Shown piece after piece: positions 39,624 to 47,862 of a DNA stretch of 64,000 nucleotides; position 1 is the stretch's first letter, and every line of letters begins with the position of its first letter. Source of the DNA: Burkholderia mayonis (GTDB lineage: Bacteria; Pseudomonadota; Gammaproteobacteria; Burkholderiales; Burkholderiaceae). The DNA is taken from NCBI RefSeq assembly GCF_001523745.2, contig NZ_CP013386.1:2046001-2110000 (forward strand), read 5' to 3'. The translations under genes were made by a program, and so were the position numbers. The notes beneath the pieces are model-generated. The model was not told the DNA's origin and did no database searches. It worked only from the letters and a program-made list of their open reading frames with translations.

Positions 39624-40009
39624 CGCCAATCAAGCCAAGGAAGTGCATACCGCGACGCGCGATCGCGCCGCGGTGATCTACATCGCGCCTTCACACCTCA
39701 ATGGCGGGTGCTCGGGTGACGGGTGGGCGCCGTCACATCGCGCACCTTGGCCTGCAGCCGCCGCACAGCGCTTTCATGCTACCCCGCTGCCATATGCGAG
39801 CCGAGTACCCGCCATTGAGGTTTATCGGAAGCGCCACTATCAGGTCATTTGTAAGAGCACTCCCCAGATATAATTCGGCGCATAGAAAATTAGTGATCCG
39901 ACAAGCTGCGTGTCTCGACCGCATTGCAGTGTTGCATTTCACGATCTGCCACGAAATTCAGATTGAAGGCGGCAAGCGCAAGCCTGCCGCACAATAAAAA
40001 ATTAATCGC
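39624..40009. other. Spacer with structured 125-bp element, GC drop
   Basis: The left part is GC-rich; from about 39830 the DNA becomes AT-rich and stays so to 40840. It contains the inverted-repeat element at 39696-39820 and no credible gene. Confidence 0.6.
39696..39820. repeat. 20-bp inverted repeats bounding a 125-bp element
   Basis: CCTCAATGGCGGGTGCTCGG at 39696-39715 and its near-perfect complement at 39801-39820 (one mismatch). An inner hairpin GTGACGG..CCGTCAC lies at about 39716-39736. It sits just before the base-composition boundary. Confidence 0.7.
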
Positions 40010-40483
40010 TCATCCCTTGCGGGTCACCGATTCATTTTTTAATTGCATTGGCACGATCGTACTATAATACGGCCAAATATAAGGACCACCTGCACCTTGA
40101 TTCAAGTCCTGATGGATTGCGGTATAACCTTCAATCGCAGGCGGAGAAGAACTATCAATCACAAGCAGCATGATTGCGGTGATAGGCTTTTTGCCCGCCT
40201 CTCCGTTCTTCCATGTCATGTAGATGTATTTCCCGCCCGCACCCGCATTCAGATCTTGCGGGCTCCAATTCCAACCCGACGGTGGATTGGATTGAGCTTG
40301 GTCGTACGCAACGAAATTCAGTGACGTGACCGGATTGCTATCACCGCATTGATAACCGAGATAGATATATTGACCGCCCACGCCGGTGTTTGTGTCAACA
40401 GAAATGAAATCCCATGGCGGCTGGTACTGTGGTCCCGGAGTGCTTCCTGCTTGAGTCGTGAGAGCATTAATCGGACTTGTCAT
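40010..40483 (-). CDS. MABP-like beta-prism protein
   Basis: 157 residues with three repeats of a W-x-D-x-N-x-G-x-G-G-x-Y-I-Y pattern (DTNTGVGGQYIYLGY, DLNAGAGGKYIYMTW, DLNQGAGGPYIWPYY), spaced about 50 residues. This is the signature of the MABP beta-prism fold known in MVB12 and some pore-forming proteins, where it binds membranes. No signal peptide is visible. Base composition is far lower in GC than the neighbours, and the gene stands alone. AGAGGGG precedes the ATG at 40483. Confidence 0.7.
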   Translation of the reverse strand: MTSPINALTTQAGSTPGPQYQPPWDFISVDTNTGVGGQYIYLGYQCGDSNPVTSLNFVAYDQAQSNPPSGWNWSPQDLNAGAGGKYIYMTWKNGEAGKKPITAIMLLVIDSSSPPAIEGYTAIHQDLNQGAGGPYIWPYYSTIVPMQLKNESVTRKG

Positions 40484-40839
40484 TTTTCAACCCCTCTCTA
40501 TGTCTAAGAGACAAATCCAGTATATTAAAAACCTTCGAATACGCAATCGGAAATTTTCCATACCCATCATCATATCGAGATTTATTTCGCCTTCGTCAAT
40601 TATCCTTTAATTTAATTATTATTTAAATCACCCCCATTTATAAGTACGCACCACCTTACAATGACTTTCGAGTGCTTTTGCCCCTCATGTTCTCGTAGTG
40701 GATTGCGAATTTGTCATCAAACATATACATCGTTGCAGTGATATGCATCTTCATCGTCAAGTGATCTCTCTTTAGCTCAAAGCGCACCTTCACGCGCGTA
40801 GGTGAATCGCTATGCATAGCGTGCCCGGCCGCTATCAAA
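40484..40839. other. AT-rich spacer upstream of the beta-prism gene
   Basis: Strongly AT-rich (for example 40560-40640), it presumably holds the promoter of the minus-strand beta-prism gene. A minus-strand frame of 53 codons (40656-40817, MHSDSPTRVKVRFELKRDHL) is possible but unsupported. Confidence 0.5.
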
Positions 40840-41512
40840 ATGCCAATCACCTGGATCGAATGGGACGGCTTCGAAGAGGACTCGCGTTCGCGTTGTCACA
40901 TCCGGATCGTCGACTTCGAAACCGCAAGCCGCAACGGCGAACCGTTCTCGCGCCTCAATGAGGCGCTCGGCATCCTCCCGAATCCGGTCATGCGCACCTG
41001 CACTGCGAATCTGAAGGTAAAGGCCGGTCGGGCGTTCATGCAGTCACGGGGATACGGCGAATGGCAAAACGTGATGGGCATTCGTGCAGACGAACCACGG
41101 CGCGTCACTCATCTTACATCACCTGGCCGAGACAACAGCGGCGGGGAGCCGAATCTTCCACTCGCACGCGCCAACGTCCGCAAGGCTGACGTTCTCGCCT
41201 TCTGGCGTGCTCAGCCGTTCGACCTCGCGCTCGATCCGGAAGGCGACTTCGGGAATTGCGACGGATGCTTCCTGAAAGCGCCGCACAAGATCGTGCGCGT
41301 TCGTTACACGGCCCGAGCTGGCTACCTGGTGGATCAGCGAAGAATCACGCCCGTCAGGCGCCACATTTCGAAACGACCGCCCACGCTATTCCGAACTGCT
41401 GCGCGAGGCCGAGTTCTACGCGAAGCAAATCCCGCTTGCATTTCCCGAGCACGAAGAGGACGACGCCCTCATCGACTGCATGTGCGGCGACGGACCCACA
41501 GAGGACACCACC
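40840..41512 (+). pseudogene. Phage PAPS-reductase-like protein, truncated and frameshifted
   Basis: The frame from 40840 reads ITWIEWDGFEE and later MGIRADEPRRV and KADVLAFWRAQPFDLAL, DGNCD-like NCDGCFLKAPHKIVRV: the core of phage phosphoadenosine-phosphosulfate reductase family proteins. The N-terminal P-loop (SGGRTS) is absent. After KIVRV the homology shifts frame at about 41300 and continues as TRPELATWWISEESR and EAEFYAKQIPLAFPEHEEDD. So one end is deleted and a one-base shift has occurred. Confidence 0.8.
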
Positions 41513-42223
41513 ATGACCCAATCTAATAGCCGCGCTGATGCGCCCGTTTCACAACGGTATTCGTGGGCCACGACAGGCATGAAACGAGATACTGAAGGCT
41601 CGTTTGTGCTCGCGTCGGATGACGGCGCGAGAAACAGCCGCGCTGATGCGCTGACGGACGACCAGCGGCAAGCGCTCGGCGAAGCAATTTCCGAGTACTT
41701 CGGCAAGCTGGATTCCGATGAGGGAGTTCGCGCGCCGGAGGGCCGCATCCTTCGCACCTTCGACTACTGCGAATCACGGAACATCGACGACCTGATCGAC
41801 CGCGCAATCGTGCCGGCCCTCGCTGCATCCCCTGTCGAGCAGCCCGCAGCAGCGCCAACAGTCATTGCCGAACTGGCGAGCATGACGCGCATGTTCCATG
41901 CAGCCTGCCACGATCTCGGGCTCATCAACGAAGCACTCGGCCTCGATCCGGACGACGGCGGTGCGGCGCCGATCCTCGACGCCATCGCCGAACTGAAGGG
42001 CCGCGCCACCTCTGCCAATGAGACAGGTGCGGAAAGGTCTGACGACCTGAATGAACGCGCGCACCTTGCCGCCGGTCAGTGGGCGAACGCGAACACACCG
42101 ATCTCCGAAGCACTCGCCTATCGCGATGGCTACATCGCCGGTGCAAGCTCCCCCGCTATCAGTTCCTCGACGCGCGCGCGAAGGCCGGCGCGCCGATCGG
42201 CGCGAACAAGGACATGGCGCTGA
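41513..42223 (+). CDS. Hypothetical prophage protein, 3' end altered
   Basis: 236 residues from ATG 41513 (MTQSNSRADAPVSQRYSWA). It has the segment LNERAHLAAGQWANANTP and ends in an arginine-rich tail read out of frame from integrase DNA, so its natural C-terminus is lost at about 42150. It continues in frame from the PAPS-reductase-like remnant. Burkholderia phages carry similar proteins, function unknown. Confidence 0.55.
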   Translation: MTQSNSRADAPVSQRYSWATTGMKRDTEGSFVLASDDGARNSRADALTDDQRQALGEAISEYFGKLDSDEGVRAPEGRILRTFDYCESRNIDDLIDRAIVPALAASPVEQPAAAPTVIAELASMTRMFHAACHDLGLINEALGLDPDDGGAAPILDAIAELKGRATSANETGAERSDDLNERAHLAAGQWANANTPISEALAYRDGYIAGASSPAISSSTRARRPARRSARTRTWR

Positions 42224-42972
42224 TGTCGACGATGTGCAATTACTGGATCCGCTGGGGGCTCATCAAAGCGAATCCGTTCGTCGGCATGATGCAGAACAAG
42301 GCCGAGAAGGACGTTCGCGCAATCGAGCGGCACCAGGTGTTGCGCTTCTACGTCTGGTCACTGCGGCAGGATCAGGCGTATCGCACGATGGGCGTCGCCG
42401 CGATGTTCTGCTACCTCACCGGCTTCCGCGCTGCCGAGGTTCGTCCGTACCATATGGGCGGCTTGACCGACGAAGGTGTGAAGGTGATCGCCGCAAAGCG
42501 GAAGAAAGGCGAGGCGCAGACGGTAAAGCTGCGCCACTGGTCGCCGCGGTTGCGCGCCGTCGTCGAGCGGGCAAAGCGCGATCGCCAGACGGAAAGCTTG
42601 TTCCTGTTTCCGAACCGGAAAGGCCAGATGTACTCGAAGAGCGGCTGGGCGTCAGTGTGGCAGGACGCGATGTACGCATTCATCGGCGCACGCGACCCGG
42701 AGATTGCGAAGGAGCAGGAGGTGAAGAAGATGCGCGAGGCCGCGCAGCGCATCGCGAACCGTATCAACCGGCCAGTCAAGGGCGGAATGGAAACGATGTT
42801 GACGAAGCACCCCGATTACTTTTCGCTGCAGGACATTCGCCCGGCCGCCATCACGACGAAGCTCACGAATCGCGATGCCGATGCATACGATTTCGCGGCG
42901 CACTCGAACCCGAGCGCGACGCATCGACACTACGATAGGCGGAAGGTAAAAACCGCCAGCGCCACCGAATAA
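42150..42972 (+). pseudogene. Tyrosine-family phage integrase, N-terminally truncated
   Basis: About 273 residues from LPRYQFLDARAKAGAPIGAN. The catalytic Arg I is in YLTGFRAAEVRPY, the second Arg in LQDIRPAAITTKL, and the Tyr nucleophile in HSNPSATHRHYDRRKV; the second motif lacks its usual leading His (the text is LQDIR). The arm-binding N-terminus is missing. The open frame starts before 42150 but the homology does not, indicating a deletion that fused it to the preceding gene in another frame. Confidence 0.8.
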
Positions 42973-42999
42973 GGCACGGCCCCCGCGTAAAGGTGAATC

Positions 43000-43731
43000 C
43001 TACGCGAGTGCCTCAATATCTGCGTTCTGAGCGAACGGAACGAAGTCATTCGGCCACGCAGCATCCAACGAACAAAGAAGGCGCATCGTGAGCGGGGCAC
43101 GTAAATTTACCTGCTTCACATTGATTTTCACACTCGCAGGGTCCTTGGCTAGAAGCCTGCAAATGTCGCTCGTATAGTACTTAGGGCAATATCCGACGAG
43201 ATACGACGGATCATCTGTCCGCAAACATAGTGCGAAGCGATCGTGTTCGTTCTGCAAGTCATGCATAACGTACAGTCGGGCACCGGGTACAAGCTTGTCG
43301 GCCGCTTCGATGTTAGGTTCAGCGAAGTGCCTCATACCGCGAGCAAAAAAATCGATCTTCAGTCGACCATCTTCGCTCTTGTGAGGAAGTGGAAAAAGCT
43401 CGATCCGATCCGTGCCACGGAGGCCACCCGTGACGGCGAGGATACGTAGTGGATCATCGACCGAAGTACTCGGTAAACCGGTCCACTGGAAGTAACTAGA
43501 AAACTCCGGACGCGAGCGGGTAAGCAGTCGGTTAGAAAACAGCGGGAACAGTTGTTCGGAGTGGTAGATGGCGGACAAATCATCCATCCGCCCGAACGGT
43601 CGAAAGCCCTCTGCTCGCTGAGCACCCTTCGTATACACGAAACGGTACCCACTCTCGTCACGGTCGACGCGGGCTACCGGAATCCATTCCCGTGAGGATG
43701 CTTGTTGCCACGCAACGAATAGTGTTTCCAT
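43000..43731 (-). CDS. HIRAN-domain protein with HipA N-domain-like start
   Basis: 243 residues. The first 90 or so (WIPVARVDRDESGYRFVYTK, SEQLFPLFSNRLLTRSRPEF) resemble the N-terminal subdomain of HipA; the middle is unassigned; residues about 140-205 (GARLYVMHDLQNEHDRFALC and SYLVGYCPKYYTS) match a HIRAN domain, known for binding DNA ends and damaged DNA in SWI/SNF2 helicases. ATG 43731 overlaps the kinase stop (TGATG), so it is the second gene of a two-gene cassette. Confidence 0.75.
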   Translation of the reverse strand: METLFVAWQQASSREWIPVARVDRDESGYRFVYTKGAQRAEGFRPFGRMDDLSAIYHSEQLFPLFSNRLLTRSRPEFSSYFQWTGLPSTSVDDPLRILAVTGGLRGTDRIELFPLPHKSEDGRLKIDFFARGMRHFAEPNIEAADKLVPGARLYVMHDLQNEHDRFALCLRTDDPSYLVGYCPKYYTSDICRLLAKDPASVKINVKQVNLRAPLTMRLLCSLDAAWPNDFVPFAQNADIEALA

Positions 43732-44144
43732 CACTGTTTGCCAGGTTCGAGCGCAAGCAAGCGCTCTTGGTTCAACATCAAAAACTCTACCAAGAACTTA
43801 CGACGAACGGGCGACAGTATCTCGTCGGGAAACGTTGCAACAATATCCTGGACTTGAGCGGCACCAACAGCACCGAGCCGATTCAGCCAAGCTCGTGCCG
43901 CATGAGGCCACAACTTACAAAGAAATGAAAACGCTTCAATCGTCAGCAGTGACTTGACGCCACCGGCTCCGCTGTGTGGATACAGTCCCGACCTTGCTTT
44001 CCCCACAAACGTGCTGATGTGGCAGCCCATGTCTTTCGTAGTCAGCATGTTGTCGCACTTAGCCTCGGTCAAATTGCGCGCGAAGCTAGACCCATGATCG
44101 AAGCTCGGCGCGAGATACAGGCTCGCACTCGCAAGAGGATCTAA

Positions 44145-45058
44145 GAGACGGTTTCAAAAAGGCCCGGTGGGGCTGTTAACTTTCGCGGCGAGCTGTTAAC
44201 CTCAGGCATCGGAACAACCGAGACCGAGGAGATGGCCAAGCCGATCATCGACGACGAACTGTGGATATTGATCGAGCCGTTATTGCCGCCACCCAAGCCG
44301 CGGCGCGAGAAGAACCCAGGCCGCCTGCCTGTTTCGAATCGCGCCGCGCTGACCGGCATCCTGTTCGTTCTCAAGACGGGACTGCGCTGGCGCGACCTGC
44401 CCGCCGAGATGGGCTGCGGCTCGGGCGTGACTTGCTGGCGACGGCTACGCGATTGGCAGGCTGCGGGCGTATGGGATCGCCTGCACGAATTGCTGCTCGC
44501 GAAGCTGCGAGCAGCAGACCAAATCGATTTCTCGCGAGCCGCAGTCGATTCCTCATCGATTCGCGCCGTTGGGGCGGGCCAAAAACTGGGCCAAACCCCA
44601 CCGATCGCGCGCGACCCGGTTCCAAGCACCACATCGTCACCGACGCCAATGGCACGCCGCTGGCGGCGATCCTGACCGGCGCGAACGTTCACGATGTCAC
44701 GCAGCTGCTGCCGCTGATCGATGCGATTCCGCCAATTCGTGGATTGCGCGGCCACCCACTGCAGAGACCGCGCGTGGTCTACGCCGATCGCGGTTACGAC
44801 TCTGAGCGGCATCGACGAGCGTTGCGCGATCGCGGTATCGAGCCGGTTATCGCCAAGCGCCGCACCGAACATGGCAGCGGCCTTGGAAAATATCGCTGGG
44901 TCGTTGAACGCACGCATGCCTGGCTGCATCACTTCCGTCGTCTCCGCATTCGTTTCGAGCGCCGTGCAGACATTCACGGCGCGTTCCTCAAACTCGGTTG
45001 CTGCCTGATCTGCTGGAATACCCTTCGGCGGGCCGACCAGTCTTTATGAAACCGTCTC
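44145..45058 (+). mobile_element. IS5-family (IS427-type) insertion sequence, 914 bp
   Basis: Terminal inverted repeats GAGACGGTTTCA at 44145-44156 and the complement at 45047-45058. A TAA target duplication flanks it (44142-44144 and 45059-45061), as expected for the IS427 group. It carries two overlapping transposase frames read on the plus strand. Confidence 0.92.
44232..45049 (+). CDS. IS427-type transposase made by -1 frameshift (orfAB)
   Basis: The first frame runs from MAKPIIDDELWILIEPLLPP to about QK; the second frame continues TGPNPTDRARPGSKHHIVTD and VVYADRGYDS to RFERRADIHGAFLKLG. The switch is at AAAAA 44581-44585, a slippery A run where a -1 shift joins them. DDE residues: D in AAVDSS, D in VYADRGYD and E in WVVERTHAW. 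The first frame alone ends at 44675. Confidence 0.88.
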
Positions 45059-45680
45059 TAAAACAACCCCCCAATTCTGATCATGCCGATCTTGGTTTCC
45101 GATCCACGTATCGAGCATGAGATAGCCAACCACGACGTCCGCTGCGGTCGACACCCCATCAAACGGCTCGAAGTCCTTCGGAGGCACCACAAGGCCGTCC
45201 TCGGTCGCTCGTTTGAAAAATGCCGCGAAGAGCGTGACCGTATGAGCTCTAGATCGATAATTTTTTGCGTCCGCAAACTCCGCGTACTGACGGCTCTTCG
45301 AGAAGATCTCGTTTCCGTGGATCAGCCGGCCGCCCTTCGGCACAAAGTTCGGACAAACAACGCCCGTTTGGTCGCCGCATCTGGCGAGTTCGTAGTAAGC
45401 ATGCGGGATACCCAGTGCCGCTGCAAGCTCGCACGCAAGCTTCTCGGCCCAATTCTCACCGGTGTTCGCGCGACCAATTTTGAATAGGCTTCGACCCAAC
45501 TGCGCGTCGGCGTACCAGAATTTTTCTTTTGTACCGAGCTGCTCTAGCAGGTCTGCGGAACCGACTGGAACCTCAATGATGGGAAACACTGTGCCCCCGT
45601 AGAGTCGCTCCGTGGACAACCACACTGGAAGCGATATTCCGAAATTCGCATTTCCGTTCCGAAATTCACATCGCGGAAAG

Positions 45681-45708
45681 CAAAACAGGCACCTAAGTGC
45701 CTGTTTTG
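45681..45708 (-). terminator. Terminator of tRNA-His
   Basis: CAAAACAGGCAC, four-base loop, GTGCCTGTTTTG: a 12-bp stem directly downstream of the tRNA on the minus strand, followed by CTTT. Confidence 0.8.
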
Positions 45709-45719
45709 TTTGGGAATTT

Positions 45720-45796
45720 TGGGGTGGCTGATGGGACTCGAACCCACGACGACAGGAATCACAATCCTGGACTCTACCAACTGAGCTACAGCCACC
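45720..45796 (-). tRNA. tRNA-His (GUG)
   Basis: The minus strand folds as a tRNA: acceptor GTGGCTG/CAGCCAC, D-arm AGCTCAGTTGGTAGAG, anticodon loop ATTGTGATT (GUG), T-arm GGGTTCGAGTCCC. The extra G-1 unique to tRNA-His is encoded at 45796, with C73, and CCA is encoded at 45722-45720. Islands often use this gene as an integration site. Confidence 0.95.
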
Positions 45797-45851
45797 ACTC
45801 ATTTTTTCTCCGTTTGATTCGCCGTAGCGGGCTCATCAACGAAGAAGCGAA

Positions 45852-45879
45852 ATTATACAAAGGCTGTTTAACTTTGCAA
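45852..45879 (-). promoter_or_regulatory. Promoter of tRNA-His
   Basis: TTGCAA (45879-45874) and TATAAT (45857-45852) with a 16-bp spacer. It overlaps the stop codon of dusA (45868), so the tRNA is read from inside the end of that gene. Confidence 0.75.
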
Positions 45880-46887
45880 AGCCTTTTTTTCCAAAAATTC
45901 TTCCGGGCTCGTCAGGTAAGTGCGCGCCTCATCGAAGATCGACAGATCGCCGCGCGCGAGACGCTTGTTATCCGACAACACGCGGCGCCAGCCGCGCGCG
46001 CCCGCGACGCCGCGATACAGGCCGAGCGCATGCCGGACGATCGCGCCGAGATATGTGCCGCGCGCGAGTTCGGTCGCACAGTATTCGACGAGTTGCACCT
46101 CCACTGCCTCACGCGTCGGCGCCAGCGTGGTCGCGCCGTAGAAGCGCGCGTCGATGTCCGCGAGCACGTACGGGTTGTGATAGGCCTCGCGGCCAAGCAT
46201 CACGCCGTCGACGTGCCGCAGGTGCTGCTCGACTTCGTCGAGCGTCGTGACGCCGCCGTTGACGACGATCTCGAGCTGAGGAAAGTCCTGCTTCAGCCGA
46301 TACGCATAGTCGTACTTGAGCGGCGGGATCTCGCGATTCTCTTTCGGCGACAAGCCCTTCAGGATCGCGTTGCGCGCATGCACGATGAACACGTCGCAGC
46401 CGGCCGCGGCGACCGTGCCGACGAAGTCGCGCACGAATGCGTAGTCCTCGGCCGCGTCCACGCCGATCCGGTGCTTGACCGTCACCGGAATCGACACCGC
46501 GTCGCGCATCGCCTTCACGCAATCGGCGACGAGTTGCGGCTCGTTCATCAGGCACGCGCCGAACGCGCCGCGCTGCACGCGCTCGGACGGACAGCCGCAA
46601 TTCAGATTGATTTCGTCGTAGCCCCAGCGCTCGCCGAGCTTCGCGGAATGCGCGAGATCCGCGGGCTCGCTGCCGCCGAGTTGCAGCGCGACGGGCGCTT
46701 CGTCGGGCGTAAACGCCAGATGGCGCGCGACGTCGCCGTGGATCAGCGCGCCCGTCGTCACCATCTCCGTGTAGAGCCACGTGTGGCGCGAGATCGTCCG
46801 ATGAAACAAACGGCAGTGGCGATCGGTCCAGTCCATCATCGGGGCGACGGACACTCGGCGTGGACTGGACGAAGACGAGGCAGACAT
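45868..46887 (-). CDS. dusA: tRNA-dihydrouridine(20/20a) synthase DusA
   Basis: FMN enzyme that reduces U20/U20a of tRNA. 339 residues with the flavin-binding VAPMMDWTDRHCR, the catalytic-Cys motif NLNCGCPSERVQRGAFGACLM and HARNAILKGLSPKENREIPP typical of DusA. ATG 46887 (MSASSSSSPRRVSVAP) is the start. It precedes tRNA-His by 71 bp. Confidence 0.95.
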   Translation of the reverse strand: MSASSSSSPRRVSVAPMMDWTDRHCRLFHRTISRHTWLYTEMVTTGALIHGDVARHLAFTPDEAPVALQLGGSEPADLAHSAKLGERWGYDEINLNCGCPSERVQRGAFGACLMNEPQLVADCVKAMRDAVSIPVTVKHRIGVDAAEDYAFVRDFVGTVAAAGCDVFIVHARNAILKGLSPKENREIPPLKYDYAYRLKQDFPQLEIVVNGGVTTLDEVEQHLRHVDGVMLGREAYHNPYVLADIDARFYGATTLAPTREAVEVQLVEYCATELARGTYLGAIVRHALGLYRGVAGARGWRRVLSDNKRLARGDLSIFDEARTYLTSPEEFLEKKALQS

Positions 46888-47329
46888 AGGCGGTACGGTA
46901 AAGCGCGGCGGCGCGTGGACAACCGCGCATTTTACCGCAATGCGGCCGGTAGGCTGGCGCGAGACGCGCGGCGCGCCGTTCGCGCATGCCCAATCCCAAA
47001 CGCGAAAGCCCCGACCGCATGACGCAACCGGGGCTTTCTTTTGCATCAGATCCTTTGGCACGAGGAGAAGATGCGTTACCAGTATATTCGACGCGCGCCA
47101 CGCGGTACGCCGATTCTTTGTGTCTATTTGTATCGTATTTAAGCGTTCTCGCGAAAACCGATCCAATTGCATGGATCGATGCGAATACCACCATCAAAGG
47201 TACGTCGACAGCCCTGCGACATCGGCGATGCACCTCCTCGAACCCGATGCCGCACCCAATCGATTCGCGCCTCGCTCCCGCACGATCCGGGCGTGGGTAG
47301 CCGGCGCGACCGAGCACGGAAAAAGTCCG
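46888..47329. other. Spacer upstream of dusA (442 bp)
   Basis: Contains a hairpin AAAGCCCCG..CGGGGCTTT near 47003-47037 followed by CTTTTG, which looks like a plus-strand terminator, and a CGATCCA..TGGATCG repeat at 47159-47178. No gene recognised; a small RNA ending at the hairpin is possible. Confidence 0.5.
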
Positions 47330-47584
47330 TCAAACGACCCCCGCCCCCAGCAGTTCCCGATCGACCGTCGACCGCGCGACGGCGAGCGTCTGCTCGATCA
47401 CCCTGCGCTCGCTGAGCAGCAGCCCGTCGATATGCACGAGCCGCCAGTCGATCACGACCGCGCCGCCCTGCAGCACCCGGTAATGGGCCTTCTCGCCCGC
47501 CCAGACCTGCTCGGTCTTTACTTCGATGTCGTAGCCCTTGTAAGACTCGCCGAAGTCGCCGATGTCATTGCCTTTCGGTTCCAT
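47330..47584 (-). CDS. Hypothetical small protein
   Basis: 84 residues from ATG 47584 (MEPKGNDIGDFGESYKGYDI), ending VDRELLGAGVV. Charged, no membrane segment or motif that I recognise. An upstream extension to 47668 is less likely because the next gene ends there. Confidence 0.6.
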   Translation of the reverse strand: MEPKGNDIGDFGESYKGYDIEVKTEQVWAGEKAHYRVLQGGAVVIDWRLVHIDGLLLSERRVIEQTLAVARSTVDRELLGAGVV

Positions 47585-47664
47585 TTTGCCGCCTCCCCGA
47601 TCCGGACGGACCGTGCGCCGGAGCATACCCGGGCAAACCCTGCGCCCGGCGTCCGCCGTCTCCG

Positions 47665-47862
47665 TCAATCGTACGCTTCAGATAGGTAAGCCTTGCCGTC
47701 GTCGGTGATGTCGACCCGGTCGGGGCCGCTCAGATAAACGAAGCCGTCGTTCAGAAGCTCCTCGAGCGGCAGTCGGAAACCCGCCGGCAACGGCCGGCCG
47801 GCGCCGAACTGGTCGATCCATTTCAGCGCTTCGATCGCTTCGGGACTCAGGATAGGAAACAT
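47665..47862 (-). CDS. Hypothetical small protein
   Basis: 65 residues from ATG 47862 (MFPILSPEAIEALKWIDQFG), ending GKAYLSEAYD. The text LEELLNDGFVYLSGPDRVDI looks like a winged-helix fragment of a small regulator but I cannot place it. It lies 130 bp after the Mop gene on the same strand. Confidence 0.6.
   Translation of the reverse strand: MFPILSPEAIEALKWIDQFGAGRPLPAGFRLPLEELLNDGFVYLSGPDRVDITDDGKAYLSEAYD

Larger units (their letters stand above)
43731..45589 (-). pseudogene. HipA-like kinase disrupted by an IS element
   Basis: Part 1 (45589 to 45059) has ATP-binding FKIGRANTGENWAEKLA and the catalytic loop GNQDRHDQNWG. Part 2 (44144 to 43731) begins LDPLASASLYLAPSFDHGSS, the metal-binding Asp region. 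Removing the IS and one TAA restores 313 codons without a stop. The interruption separates catalytic loop from metal-binding Asp, so no active kinase can be made. GTG 45589 (FPIIEVPVG) is the likely start. Confidence 0.85.

Noticed and set aside
40656..40817. Small AT-rich minus-strand frame starting MHSDSPTRVKV
   Set aside because: No start signal, no homolog recalled; too short to support.
42130..42333. Minus-strand frame of 67 codons in the integrase region
   Set aside because: Overlaps the integrase coding strand and has no ribosome site.
36600..45720. CRISPR array or integron
   Set aside because: No regularly spaced repeats and no attC-like sites were found in the island.
42900..45720. 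Duplicated tRNA-His 3' end as attachment repeat
   Set aside because: Searched by eye near the integrase and at 36.5-36.7 kb; no copy of the T-arm/acceptor sequence seen.
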